Positions 1 to 9,243 are shown, counted from the first letter of the stretch. The stretch is DNA of 64,000 nucleotides from Rhodoplanes sp046000175 (GCF_046000175.1 NZ_JBEOMB010000005.1:62001-126000); one strand, 5' to 3'. Made by a program: numbers and translations. Notes: generated from the sequence alone by a model not told the origin.

Positions 1-1007
1 TGACGACCCGCTATCTCGGGCTGAAACTCGGCTCGCCTCTGGTCGCCTCGGCCTCGCCGCTGTGCGACTCCGTCGACGGCATCTGCCGCCTCGCGGACGC
101 CGGGGTCGCCGCCGTGGTGCTGCCGTCGCTGTTCGAGGAGCAGCTCACGCTGGAGAGCCTGGCGCTGCACGCCGACCTCGAGCGCGGTGCCGACACGTTC
201 GCGGAGGCCGCCGGCTTCTTCCCCGATCTGCACACCTACAATCTCGGCCCCGACGGCTGCCTGGAGCTGATCTGCCAGGCCAAGGCCCGGGTCGACATCC
301 CGGTGATCGCCAGCCTGAACGGCGTCACGGTCGGCGGCTGGATCGAGTACGCCAAGCTGATGCAGGACGCCGGCGCCGACGCGCTGGAGCTCAACACCTA
401 CTCGATCGCGGTCGATCCCGAGAAGAGCGCCGCCGAGATCGAGGACGGCTATGTCGAGCTCCTGAAGGCCATCAAGGCGCAGATCAAGATCCCGGTCGCC
501 GTGAAGCTGTCGCCGTTCTTCTCGGCGCCCGCCAACATCGCCCGCCGCCTCGGCGAGGCCGGCGCCGACGGGCTGGTGCTGTTCAACCGGTTCTACCAGC
601 CCGACTTCGACATCGAGGAGCGCGAGGTGGTCGCCTCGCTGGCGCTCAGCCGGCCCGAGGAGCTTCTGGTGCGGCTGCACTGGGTGGCGATCCTGTACGG
701 CCGGGTGAAGGCCGACCTCGCCATCACGGGCGGCGTCCACTCCGCCACCGATGTGGTCAAGAGCGTGATGGCGGGTGCCAAGGTCGCCTGCATGACCTCC
801 GCCCTGCTCCAGCACGGCCCCGGCTATGCCAAGGCGCTGCTGCGCGACCTCGCCGCCTGGCTGGATGCGCACGAATACGAGTCGGTCAGCCAGATGTGCG
901 GCTCGATGAGCCGCGACGCGATCCGCAACCCGTCCGCCTACGAGCGGGGCAACTACATGAAAGTGCTCAGCTCTTACACGCTTCGCGACGACATCCTGGC
1001 GGTGTGA
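1..1007 (+). CDS. Dihydroorotate dehydrogenase-like flavoprotein (5' edge cut by one base)
   Basis: The open frame runs from the first complete codon at position 3 (Thr-Arg-Tyr-Leu-Gly) to a TGA at 1005-1007. Positions 1-2 are 'tg', so the ATG almost certainly begins one base before the window, giving about 335 residues. The fold is the FMN-binding TIM barrel of dihydroorotate dehydrogenases (motifs LKLGSPLVASASPL, VKLSPFF, ITGGVHSATDVVKSVMAGA). The usual class 1 catalytic-Cys motif (NxSCPN) is replaced by LNTYSIAV, so true dihydroorotate oxidation is doubtful. Related DHOD-like proteins are often encoded next to pyruvate:ferredoxin oxidoreductase (nifJ), from general knowledge. 'TGA' at 1-3 could also be the stop of an upstream gene overlapping as ATGA. 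Substrate unknown. Confidence 0.85.
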   Translation, partial: TTRYLGLKLGSPLVASASPLCDSVDGICRLADAGVAAVVLPSLFEEQLTLESLALHADLERGADTFAEAAGFFPDLHTYNLGPDGCLELICQAKARVDIPVIASLNGVTVGGWIEYAKLMQDAGADALELNTYSIAVDPEKSAAEIEDGYVELLKAIKAQIKIPVAVKLSPFFSAPANIARRLGEAGADGLVLFNRFYQPDFDIEEREVVASLALSRPEELLVRLHWVAILYGRVKADLAITGGVHSATDVVKSVMAGAKVACMTSALLQHGPGYAKALLRDLAAWLDAHEYESVSQMCGSMSRDAIRNPSAYERGNYMKVLSSYTLRDDILAV

Positions 1008-1037
1008 CCGCCGGCCGCGCGGTCGGCTTCACCATGA

Positions 1038-1064
1038 CGGGCGGTCCTTCGGACCGCCCGTTTT
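1038..1064 (+). terminator. Rho-independent terminator
   Basis: A perfect 10-bp GC-rich stem (1038-1047 with 1051-1060) with a 3-nt loop is followed by four T residues. It lies about 30 bases after the stop of the DHOD-like gene and should end its transcript. Confidence 0.85.
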
Positions 1065-1267
1065 CGTTGCCACGCCCGCGCCGCATTGATCACGCTTTCT
1101 TGAGGTGCCGCTCCGGGGGGAGGGCCGGGTCGAAAGACCCATTAACCAGACGATAACCCTGCGGGACGAGGATGGCTCGTCGTGCAGGCGGTGGTCGAAC
1201 CCCGTCGCTGCAACCTGCCGCCGGCGCCCGAAGGCGCCGCCACGAGAACAGAAGATCCGGGTTCGCA

Positions 1268-2215
1268 ATGACTGCCACTTCCGCCGGTTCAGGCGACAAC
1301 GTGTCCTTCTGGTCGGCGCTCGCGGGGGCGGTCGGCTGTGGCGGCCTGATGTTTTTCGTCGCCCTGCCGCTCGCCGTGTCGAGCCCCTTCCCGACCCCGA
1401 AGGAGCGGCACTGGATCGTCGAGCACACGCGGCCGGTCGCGCTGCTGCCGGCCGATCACGACGCGGACGACGCGGCCGAGGCCGAAGCCGACCTCGAATC
1501 GAGCGAATCGGGCCCGGAAGGCGGCAACGGCAGCCCGGCCGACGTACTCTCCTGGGAACCGACCTTCACGCTCGCCGCGGCCTCGATGGTCGAGGTGGAC
1601 CCGACCGAGACCGGCAGCCTCGGCCTCGGCCGGCGCGCCGTCGCCAGCCTGCCGCCGGCCGCGTTGGACGACGGGCCGCGCGACGAGATCGACGACTATC
1701 TCTGGGAAGCCTATCTGCGCACGCCGATCAAGAAGGACGGCTCCGGCGACTTCACCTGGAAGGATCCGGCCGCCGCCAAGCGCATGGGCATGTCGCTGAA
1801 GGACTATGTCATCCGCGGCATGGACCGCGACTTCCGCGAGACCCTCTATCACATGGGCAAGGCGCTGGAGGCCGACGGGCTGCGCTGGTCGATTCTGAGC
1901 GCCTTCCGCGACGACTACCGCCAGCGCCTCGCCTCCGGCCTCAAGGCCCGCACCGGCTACTCGCTACACGGCGGCAGCATCCGCACCGGCGGCTACGGCC
2001 ACGGCCGCGCCATCGACATCACCATCGAGCCGGGCGGCGACGCCTCCGAGGTGTGGCGCTGGATCGACCGCCACGGCGCCCGCTACGCCATCGCCCGCCC
2101 GATGCCGGGCTACGACCCGGCCCACATCCAAGCGCGCGGCAACTATCAGCAGATCGCCTCGTCGCTGCGCGCCAAGCGCAGCCGCTACGCCGGCGCGGTG
2201 TCGCCGCGCGACTGA
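1268..2215 (+). CDS. Secreted/membrane-anchored M15 peptidase-like protein
   Basis: This 315-residue protein starts at ATG 1268 (MTATSAGSGD). The frame is open upstream, but that extension is Arg-rich with no good start. Residues about 12-35 form one hydrophobic segment (signal anchor), followed by an acidic low-complexity linker. The C-terminal half (from about residue 140) resembles the D-Ala-D-Ala carboxypeptidase M15 fold: LHGGSIRTGGYGHGRAIDI recalls the family's H-x-x-G-x-A-x-D metal site, although the His sits directly before the Gly here, and a later His lies in AHIQARG. A periplasmic peptidoglycan role is plausible but catalysis is unproven. The 3' end overlaps the convergent SRPBCC gene by 31 bases. 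Confidence 0.7.
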   Translation: MTATSAGSGDNVSFWSALAGAVGCGGLMFFVALPLAVSSPFPTPKERHWIVEHTRPVALLPADHDADDAAEAEADLESSESGPEGGNGSPADVLSWEPTFTLAAASMVEVDPTETGSLGLGRRAVASLPPAALDDGPRDEIDDYLWEAYLRTPIKKDGSGDFTWKDPAAAKRMGMSLKDYVIRGMDRDFRETLYHMGKALEADGLRWSILSAFRDDYRQRLASGLKARTGYSLHGGSIRTGGYGHGRAIDITIEPGGDASEVWRWIDRHGARYAIARPMPGYDPAHIQARGNYQQIASSLRAKRSRYAGAVSPRD

Positions 2216-2760
2216 TCCGCCCGCGACCGATCGCCGTCCCGGCCGGCCGCCAGCAGACCGGCGAGCCGCTCGAGATTGCCGGCGACGCCGTCCGGCATCG
2301 GCGATGCCAGCGCGCCGTCCCGCGCCTCCTTGCTGGCGTACCGCATCGCCATCCCGAGCCGTGTCCCGCCGTCGACCGGCGTGAAGGTCAGCGTCACCTC
2401 GACGTCGCCCGGATCGCCGGCGCAGCTGCCCATCGCGAATCGCTCGACGCCGACGATCCGGCGGCCCGGCTCGAGCGCGCGATAGACGCCGTCGAGCCGC
2501 ATCTCGGTGCCGTCGGGACCGCGCCAGCCGAGCCGGTAGACGCCGCCCACCCGCGGCTCGATCTCGCACGCCACCAGGCTCCAGCCGGGCGGCCCGGCGA
2601 GCCACCGGCGCATCAGGTCGGGATCGGACCAGCCCTGGAACACGCGCTCGGGGGGCACCGCGAACATCCGGGTGAGCACCACCATGTCGTCGCCCTGAGG
2701 GATGACCTGCAGGGCGCCGATGGTCTCGACGGACGAGTCGGTCCGGGTCGTGTCGGTCAT
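2185..2760 (-). CDS. SRPBCC (AHSA1-type) domain protein
   Basis: This 191-residue protein starts at ATG 2758-2760 with a GGGAG ribosome-binding site upstream. VLTRMFAVPPERVFQGWSDPDLMRRWLAGP near residue 30 and the following beta-rich GGVYRLGWRGPDGTEMRLDGVYRALEPGRRI are typical of the AHSA1/START-like SRPBCC family, whose cavity binds hydrophobic ligands or, in Aha1, Hsp90. No ligand can be assigned. It is convergent with, and overlaps the end of, the M15-like gene. Such proteins are often encoded with ArsR-type regulators, but none is adjacent here. Confidence 0.85.
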   Translation of the reverse strand: MTDTTRTDSSVETIGALQVIPQGDDMVVLTRMFAVPPERVFQGWSDPDLMRRWLAGPPGWSLVACEIEPRVGGVYRLGWRGPDGTEMRLDGVYRALEPGRRIVGVERFAMGSCAGDPGDVEVTLTFTPVDGGTRLGMAMRYASKEARDGALASPMPDGVAGNLERLAGLLAAGRDGDRSRADQSRGDTAPA

Positions 2761-2891
2761 CGGGGGCTCCCTCGTTCGGCCGGGCCGCCACGGCCCGACT
2801 GTCCCGAGGACGCAGGAGCGCCCGCCCCACCGACACGGCGGAGAAAATAGACGAGCGAAATCCCGGGCCGGCGCGCTCCCGCCGACGCCGG

Positions 2892-4898
2892 TCAGGAGGC
2901 CCGGCGCGTCTCGCCGTAATGGGCGGCCATGTCGGCCGCCAGCCGGTCGAGGCCGCGGACGATCTCGTCGGAGAGCTTCTCCAGCTCGGCGAGCTTGGTC
3001 CGGGCGAGCGCCGTGTGGCCGTCCTTGACCGCCGCCAGCGCGCCGAAGCCGGCCTGGTGGAGCGACAGATGCGGGTGCGCGATCGCCTTGAACGACGCCA
3101 GCTCGGTGAGGACGTCGTCGCCGACATTGTCGTACCACTTGCCGAACCGGCAGGTGTGGTGCGTCACCTCCCCCTCGCCCGCCGCCGCCTTGCCGCCGAC
3201 CACGTCGCGCACCCGCGCCACGAAGGCGCGATGATCCTGCTTGGCCGTCTCGATCAGCAGCGCGAAGTACTTCTTCGCCAGCCCGTCGACCTGCGCGCTG
3301 TCGAGCTCGTCGGTGAAGTTAACGTGGTGGATGCCCTCGCTGCACGCCACCACGGTGCCGTGTACCCGCAGCCCTTCCGACGGGACCGAGAGCACCACGG
3401 CGGCATGGCTCGCGATCCGGCCGCCGCCGTGCAGCAGCGCGCCCGCCTCCGAGAGATCGAGGATCCGCACCGGCTCGGTGGTTCCGCCGGACGCCACCTG
3501 CGCGTCGATCATCACGCCGCGCCGGCGATAGCGCCGCCGCTGCGCCACCGCCGAGGCGGTGCGCACCGCCTTGGTCAGCATCCGGCCGAGCGTGCCGACC
3601 ACGGCGTCGAGGCTGCGGGTGGAATCGTGCACCGAGAGCGAGGCGCCCTGCGCCTTGGTGACCCGGCCGAGCACGTCCTCCATCAGTCGGCTCACCTCGC
3701 CGACATGGGTGGCCGTCTGGCCGACGTTCTGGGCGATGTCGCTGGTCGCAGCCGACTGCTCCTCGACGGCGGCCGAGATCGACGAGGAGATTCCCTCGAG
3801 CTCGCGGATCGTCGCGGCAACCTCCTCGATCGCCGTCGCGGTGCGCCGGACGACCTCCTGGATGCGGCTGATCTGGCCGGCGATCTGCTCGGCCGAGCGG
3901 CCCGACTGGTTGGCGAGCGTCTTCACCTCGGCGGCGACCACGGCGAAGCCCTTGCCGGCCTCGCCGGCGCGTGCCGCCTCGATCGTGGCGTTGAGGGCCA
4001 GCAGGTTGGTCTGCGAGGCGATGTCGCCGATCAGGCCGACCACCTGGCCGATCTCGTCGGCCGCCTTGTCGAGATTGTCGACGACGCTGCGGGTCTCCTT
4101 CATGCGGCCGTCGGCGGTGCGGGCCGCCGCCGAGGCGCGGTTCACCTGGCGGGCGATCTCGGCGATCGAGGCGTGCAGCTCCTCGGCCGCCGCCGCCACG
4201 GTCTGGGCCGAGGCGAGCGCCGTGCCGGCCGCGCCGGTCGCCGAGGTCGCGTCCTCGGTCACGGCCTCGCTGACCATCTTCATCGAGTCGGCGCTGTCCA
4301 GCAGCGACTTGTTGTAGGTGCCGACGGTCGTCACCGTGTCGAGCACCTGGCTGTTGATGCGCTCGATCGTGGTCTCGGCGTCCTCGCGTCGCGCCTTCTC
4401 CATCTCGTCCCAATAGGTCGAGAGCGCGGAATCCATGTCGATCATCACGGCGCGGCTGACCGCCGCCTGGACGGCGGCGACGTGCCGGCGCTGCGCCGCG
4501 GTGAGCAGCACGCTCTTGTCGGCCATCACGGCGGCGAGCAGCTCGGCCTGCAGCATGCCGTAGCCGAGCATGTACCAGTGCGGCGACAGGCCGATGCGGT
4601 GATGCGTCTGGCCGATGCGCCTGGCCGACTCGCGGTAGCGCTCGTCGAACAGCCCTTCGAACAGGTACGACCAGTGCTTGGTCTGCGCCTCCTTGGCATA
4701 GGCCATGCGCTGTGCGCTCTTGAACATCGCCGCGAGCGGCGGGATTGCCGCGGTCTTCTGATAGAACGTGTCGAGGATGCGCGGCAGCGCCGCCATCAGG
4801 ACGGGCTTCACCTCCTTCAGCAAAGCGACATTGTCCGGCTCGAAGGCGATGTAGGAGAGGTCGGTCTTGAATTGCTCGTCGGCAATGGCGTCGGTCAT
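2892..4898 (-). CDS. Globin-coupled methyl-accepting chemotaxis protein with PilZ and CZB domains
   Basis: This 668-residue soluble chemoreceptor has no membrane segment. Residues about 10-170 form a protoglobin/HemAT-type sensor, with the proximal His in QTHHRIGL (His99 or His100). About 180-430 is the MCP signalling coiled coil, including the conserved hairpin tip QTNLLALNATIEAARAGEAGKGFAVVA. About 455-545 is a PilZ-like domain beginning RRRYRRRGVMIDAQV. About 560-660 is a CZB chemoreceptor zinc-binding domain, with a first His in DHRAF, HHTCRFGKWY, and a final HPHLSLH. The expected inputs are O2 or another haem ligand, c-di-GMP and zinc/redox state, acting on CheA in the cytoplasm. No che genes are adjacent. 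Confidence 0.92.
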   Translation of the reverse strand: MTDAIADEQFKTDLSYIAFEPDNVALLKEVKPVLMAALPRILDTFYQKTAAIPPLAAMFKSAQRMAYAKEAQTKHWSYLFEGLFDERYRESARRIGQTHHRIGLSPHWYMLGYGMLQAELLAAVMADKSVLLTAAQRRHVAAVQAAVSRAVMIDMDSALSTYWDEMEKARREDAETTIERINSQVLDTVTTVGTYNKSLLDSADSMKMVSEAVTEDATSATGAAGTALASAQTVAAAAEELHASIAEIARQVNRASAAARTADGRMKETRSVVDNLDKAADEIGQVVGLIGDIASQTNLLALNATIEAARAGEAGKGFAVVAAEVKTLANQSGRSAEQIAGQISRIQEVVRRTATAIEEVAATIRELEGISSSISAAVEEQSAATSDIAQNVGQTATHVGEVSRLMEDVLGRVTKAQGASLSVHDSTRSLDAVVGTLGRMLTKAVRTASAVAQRRRYRRRGVMIDAQVASGGTTEPVRILDLSEAGALLHGGGRIASHAAVVLSVPSEGLRVHGTVVACSEGIHHVNFTDELDSAQVDGLAKKYFALLIETAKQDHRAFVARVRDVVGGKAAAGEGEVTHHTCRFGKWYDNVGDDVLTELASFKAIAHPHLSLHQAGFGALAAVKDGHTALARTKLAELEKLSDEIVRGLDRLAADMAAHYGETRRAS

Positions 4899-5058
4899 GC
4901 CCCACCCGTCCTGGCCTGATGGAATAGCGTGATACCTTAGCGCCGCAACGGTGGATGGCCGGTTAATTTCGATCTAATCAGGCCCCTACAAATCGCATGG
5001 GCAGCCCCGACATCGCGCATCTCATCACATCCAACATAGCCGGTTCTGACTATACACC

Positions 5059-7398
5059 TCACCCACGCCGCCTCCGCGGGATCGGGCCGAAGGCGGGCGG
5101 CGGGATGCGCCGGCGCGACGCCGCCTCGTAGGCCGAGGCGACCTTCAGGATCACGTCCTCGCGGCCCGGCTCGGCCCGGAAGACGAGCGAGAACGGCAGG
5201 CCGGGCGCCGGAATCGTCGTCGGCGTCCGCGACGGGGCCGAGACATAGCGGGTGCCGTCCGCCGACAGCGCGAAGACCGGATCGTAGACGGTCGTGACAT
5301 ACCCGGCCGGCACCAGCACCTCGGTCAGGCCGGCGTTCGGTCCGTACAGCGACTCGGGCGCGAGGTTGTGCAGGATGTCGTGCTGGTGCGGATGGCCGAT
5401 CAGGCCGGGCGGCCACGGCGTATGCAGCCGCACCAGCGCATCGAGGCGGTTCTCGAGCATCACCATCATGTCGACGCGGCGGAGGAGCTCGCGCAGCATG
5501 ATGCGCTCGTTGACGCCCTGGCGGCCGCCGAGGGCGTTGCGCGGATCGGCGATCTCTTCCCAGTTCCGGAAGGCGGCGCGCTGATCGTCGCCCCAGAACT
5601 TCGACCGCGCATTCAGCGTCGGCCAGTCGGCGAGCGTCTCGGTGACGCCCTGCGCGGCCCAGTCTGCGGCGCGCCGTGTCAGATACTGGCTGATGTGGAA
5701 GCGGAACGTGGACGCCAGCTCCTGCTGCTGGATGGTAGCGATGTCGAATTTCTTCGGCGGCGCGATCCGCCCCTCGGCGAGCGCGACGCAATAGTCGATC
5801 GGCGTCAGGGTGCCCGAGCCGAACACCTTGCCGGGCAAAAACTCCGTCGGGACGATCGCGTCGGCGAACTCCTGGAACAGCGGGCGGCCGTCGCGGCCGA
5901 GCCGGAACAGCAGATCCGGCATGAACACCGGCACCAGTCGCGCCAGCGCGGCCGTGAAATCGACCGTCATCGCCTCGATGTCGGGATCCGGCGTCCACGA
6001 CGGCTCGCGTGATTCCACCAGCGTCGCGCCGAGCTTTTCTCCTATGATCTCCTTGATCTCGCGCGCCGCCGCCGTGACGATCGGCCCCTCGGCGAGCGAG
6101 CCCTCCGGCACTCGCATCGACTCGCGCACGACGCCGAGCCTGATCCCCGTCAGCTCGCCGGGCACGCCCCTGCCCGTCGTGTGGACCGCGTAGCCGCTCG
6201 CCAGCACGGACGAGCGTGGCACCGTCGTGTAGACGTCGCGCGGATCGTAATAGCCAGTCTCCGCATCCTTCAGCGCATCGAGAATTTTCGCGCAGTCGGC
6301 GAGCGTGCGGGCATGGATGCCGGAGCGGTCGCAATAGATGTCGGCCCCGATGGCGCCGCCGTCGAAGCCCAGCATCGCCTTGTGGGGCAGGATCAACGCG
6401 ACGGCGTTGTGGTTCGAGGGGCCGCGGCAGGAGGCGCGCGTCTCCTCGCCGAGGCTCGCCATCACCAGGTTGGTCGACACCGAGAGCGCCGAGCCCGAGC
6501 TCGAGCCGAGCGAGGCCGCGCGCCGCGTGTCGTAGGGGTTCGCAGGCGTGCCGCCCCAGCTCGACCGCTGATAGCCGAGCGTCGACGCGATCACGCGGTC
6601 CGGCTTGTGGCGTCCGCCCGGATCGCCGCCGCCGCGGCCGTTGTATTCGGTGCACACCGCCTTGGCGAAGATGATGGCGCCCTTCTTGCGGAGCTGCTCG
6701 ACCAGGACGTGATCACGCGCCGGCACGTCGACGTCGTAGCGCGCATCGCCGCCGCCGGTCGAGCGCATATCCTTGGTGTCGAACGGGTCCTTGAACGAGA
6801 AGACGACCCCGTAGAGCGGCAGCTTTTCGAGATCCGGATCGCGTCCGTACTTTGCATCCAAGGCGGCCGCCTGCTCCAGCGCATCCGGATAGCGACGAAA
6901 GATCTCGGCGCCGGGCGGCGCATCCGGCGGCAGCGGGCCGTCGTCGGGATGGCGGTCGAAGTCGCCACGGAAGGTCACCGAGCGTTCGCCCCGGATGTTG
7001 ATGGTCGAGAGCGCATTGACCTGGCCGGCGTTCGGCTTGCCGACCACCATGCCGTACTGCTGCTGCACCGACGGATCGGACGCGGTCGGCTCCATGCGGC
7101 CGAGATCGAGCGGCGGCCCCTGATAGCGGTCGAGGTCGGGCAAGAGGTCGGCGGCCTTCACGGTCTCGGTCGCGAAGGCGAGCGGCGCCCCCCCGCGAAC
7201 CGTGCCGGCGGCCGTCGGCACCGGCGCGCCGTCGGCCGTCACCAGGAGGCTCGCCGGTCCGTTGAAGGCGCGCACCCGGTCGATGTAGTGCTGCACGATC
7301 TCGACGCAGGTGATCTCGCCGGCGCGGATGGCGGCGTGCATCTCGTCGATCGTGGCTTCCTCGAGCTGGAACGGGGACGGCGCGGCCTGCCCGGGCAT
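5059..7398 (-). CDS. Amidase signature family protein (divergent)
   Basis: This 779-residue protein starts at ATG 7398 behind an AAGGAG site. It carries the amidase-signature fold of GatA-like Ser-cisSer-Lys hydrolases: Lys203 in FSFKDPFDT, a Ser-rich loop SLGSSSGSA near 296-303, and Ser323 in ETRASCRGPS. The family consensus around the nucleophile is normally TGGSIRxPA, so this site is degenerate although the three catalytic residues appear to be retained. It is much longer than typical amidases (about 450-500 residues), with extra sequence before the catalytic Lys and at the C terminus. No signal peptide is evident. The amide substrate is unknown and no transporter genes sit beside it. Confidence 0.82.
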   Translation of the reverse strand: MPGQAAPSPFQLEEATIDEMHAAIRAGEITCVEIVQHYIDRVRAFNGPASLLVTADGAPVPTAAGTVRGGAPLAFATETVKAADLLPDLDRYQGPPLDLGRMEPTASDPSVQQQYGMVVGKPNAGQVNALSTINIRGERSVTFRGDFDRHPDDGPLPPDAPPGAEIFRRYPDALEQAAALDAKYGRDPDLEKLPLYGVVFSFKDPFDTKDMRSTGGGDARYDVDVPARDHVLVEQLRKKGAIIFAKAVCTEYNGRGGGDPGGRHKPDRVIASTLGYQRSSWGGTPANPYDTRRAASLGSSSGSALSVSTNLVMASLGEETRASCRGPSNHNAVALILPHKAMLGFDGGAIGADIYCDRSGIHARTLADCAKILDALKDAETGYYDPRDVYTTVPRSSVLASGYAVHTTGRGVPGELTGIRLGVVRESMRVPEGSLAEGPIVTAAAREIKEIIGEKLGATLVESREPSWTPDPDIEAMTVDFTAALARLVPVFMPDLLFRLGRDGRPLFQEFADAIVPTEFLPGKVFGSGTLTPIDYCVALAEGRIAPPKKFDIATIQQQELASTFRFHISQYLTRRAADWAAQGVTETLADWPTLNARSKFWGDDQRAAFRNWEEIADPRNALGGRQGVNERIMLRELLRRVDMMVMLENRLDALVRLHTPWPPGLIGHPHQHDILHNLAPESLYGPNAGLTEVLVPAGYVTTVYDPVFALSADGTRYVSAPSRTPTTIPAPGLPFSLVFRAEPGREDVILKVASAYEAASRRRIPPPAFGPIPRRRRG

Positions 7399-7634
7399 GA
7401 CGGCTCCTTCGCGGGGTCGTGTGGGGATCGGGGGGTCGGTGCGGCGGAGAGGGGTGCGGGGCCGGCCGCGGTGGCAGCCGGTCCCCGATTAGAGCGCGGC
7501 CGCGCCGGTCCGGCAACCGGCGGCGGCGGTCCGTGCGGTGGCCGGAGGCTGCCGGGTGCGGTGCACCGCGAGGTCGGCTATTCTCCCGCCGCCGCCGCGA
7601 TCGTCGCGCCGGCCGCGCGACCGACGAGCCCCCG

Positions 7635-8837
7635 ATGACGACCCCGAAGGATCCCGCCCACCCGGACGCCTCCAAGGAGGTGCTGGCCGCCAAGCTCGCC
7701 TCGACGGCCAGCCTGATCGAGCGGATGACGGCGCTCGCCGTGTTCGTCGCGCTCCTGCTCGGCGTGTTCCTGGTGGTGAAGCCGTTCATCACCGGCATCC
7801 TGTTCGGCGGCATCCTCGCCATCGCCACCTGGCCGCTGCGCGATTTCCTGGTGCGGCACGGCTTGTCGACCGTGCTGGCCGCGAGCCTCCTGCTGCTCGC
7901 CGCCATCGCCACCATCGGGCTGCCGGCCGTCTTCCTCGCGCCCGGCCTCGCCGAGCGGCTGGTGAAAGGCCTGCAGCAGGCCCAGACCTATTTCGCCGGG
8001 ATGCCGGAGCTGCCCGGCTGGCTCGCCAACATCCCGTTCATCGACGAGCCGATCCGCCGCGTCTGGACCGACCTCGCCGACCCGAGCAGCATCGTCCAGG
8101 AGGTGTTCAAGTCCTACTCGGCCGAGCTGCAGCGGGCGCTCGTCGAGATCGCCAAGGCGTTCGCCGACGGCATCTTCCAGGTGCTCGTCTCGCTCGCCGT
8201 CGCGACGCTGCTGTGGCTGCAGGGCGAGACGATCGGCCACGCCATCCGCGACGTGACGGTGCGGCTCGGCGGCGACACGGCCGGCGCGGCGCTCGACACG
8301 GCGGCCGACTCGGTGCGCGGCGTCGCCTACGGCATCGTCGGCACGGCCGCGATCCAGGCCGGGCTGATGACCTTCGGGCTGCTGCTCGCCGGCGTCCCGG
8401 GCGCCGCTGTGCTCGGCTTCGTCTCGATGCTGATCGCGCTCAGCCAGTTCGGCATCCTCCTCTCGATCATCTGGGGCGGCGCCGGCTGGTGGCTGTTCAC
8501 GCTCGGCCAGACCGGCTGGGCGATCTTCATCGTCGCCTGGGGCATCATGGTCTCGACCGTCGACAACGTGATCCGCCCCTGGCTGGTGAGCTTCGGCGCC
8601 CCGCTGCCACTCACCCTGATCATCTTCGGCGTGCTCGGCGGCTTCCTCGCCTTCGGCTTCCTCGGCCTGTTCATCGGCCCGACGCTATTGGGCGTCTTCG
8701 TCAATCTGCTCGACGCCTGGCGCCGCGCCGCCGCCCCGTCGGCGTCGCCCGAGGCAGTTCCGCCCTCCGGCCCCTCCGCCCTGGCGCAGGGCATCGCCCC
8801 GGCCGTGCAGAAGGACGCGCTGGCGCCGGGGGAGTGA
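7635..8837 (+). CDS. AI-2E/PerM family transporter
   Basis: This 400-residue integral membrane protein starts at ATG 7635 (MTTPKDPAHP). The frame is open further upstream, but that part is low-complexity. Two N-terminal helices (about residues 33-75) are followed by a helix near 80-105, a soluble middle segment (about 115-190) and a C-terminal bundle ending FLGLFIGPTLLGVFVNLLDAW. This is the layout of the UPF0118/AI-2E exporter family, whose members export autoinducer-2 or act as Na+/H+ antiporters. The actual substrate cannot be read from sequence. It appears monocistronic. Confidence 0.88.
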   Translation: MTTPKDPAHPDASKEVLAAKLASTASLIERMTALAVFVALLLGVFLVVKPFITGILFGGILAIATWPLRDFLVRHGLSTVLAASLLLLAAIATIGLPAVFLAPGLAERLVKGLQQAQTYFAGMPELPGWLANIPFIDEPIRRVWTDLADPSSIVQEVFKSYSAELQRALVEIAKAFADGIFQVLVSLAVATLLWLQGETIGHAIRDVTVRLGGDTAGAALDTAADSVRGVAYGIVGTAAIQAGLMTFGLLLAGVPGAAVLGFVSMLIALSQFGILLSIIWGGAGWWLFTLGQTGWAIFIVAWGIMVSTVDNVIRPWLVSFGAPLPLTLIIFGVLGGFLAFGFLGLFIGPTLLGVFVNLLDAWRRAAAPSASPEAVPPSGPSALAQGIAPAVQKDALAPGE

Positions 8838-8895
8838 GGGGGGCTGATCGACAGACATCAGGGCGAGGCCGGGTGCGCTGCCAACCTTGCGCTTC

Positions 8896-8913
8896 TGTAG
8901 CGTATACGCTACA
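8896..8913. promoter_or_regulatory. Perfect 18-bp palindrome, probable HigBA operator
   Basis: TGTAGCGTATACGCTACA is its own reverse complement. It lies 27 bases before the start of the HigB-like toxin gene. Antitoxins with an HTH domain normally autorepress through such palindromes, so this is the predicted binding site of the HigA-like protein at 9236-9523. Confidence 0.8.
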
Positions 8914-8940
8914 TTCTTTGAGAGTTCGGGGCGAGCGACG

Positions 8941-9243
8941 ATGACCGAGGTCTACCAGACCGAGGCATTCTCCCGGTGGCTTCGCGGTCTGCGGGACGTC
9001 AGGGCGCGGCAGAAGATCGTCGTCAGGCTGATGCGGCTCGCCGACGGGAACCCCGGCGACGTCGCCCCGGTCGGAGGTGGGATCAGCGAGCTTCGCATCC
9101 ACGACGGCCCAGGCTACCGAGTCTACTACGCGCACCGTGGCGACGCCTTCGTTGTCCTCTGCGGCGGCGACAAGTCCTCGCAGCCCCGCGACATCGAAAT
9201 GGCCCGACTGGTGTTGACGGATTTGGAGAAGGACGATGCCTGA
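8941..9243 (+). CDS. higB: HigB/RelE-type toxin (HI1419 family)
   Basis: This 100-residue protein starts at ATG 8941. The sequence (TEAFSRWLRGLRDVRARQKI, GNPGDVAPVGGGISELRIHDGPGYRVYY, LLCGGDK-like VVLCGGDKSSQPRDI) matches the compact RelE-superfamily 'addiction module killer' family. Members cleave mRNA on the ribosome; that activity is inferred from family knowledge. The gene overlaps the antitoxin start by 8 bases, toxin first, as is usual for higBA. A perfect palindrome upstream suggests autorepression. Confidence 0.9.
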   Translation: MTEVYQTEAFSRWLRGLRDVRARQKIVVRLMRLADGNPGDVAPVGGGISELRIHDGPGYRVYYAHRGDAFVVLCGGDKSSQPRDIEMARLVLTDLEKDDA

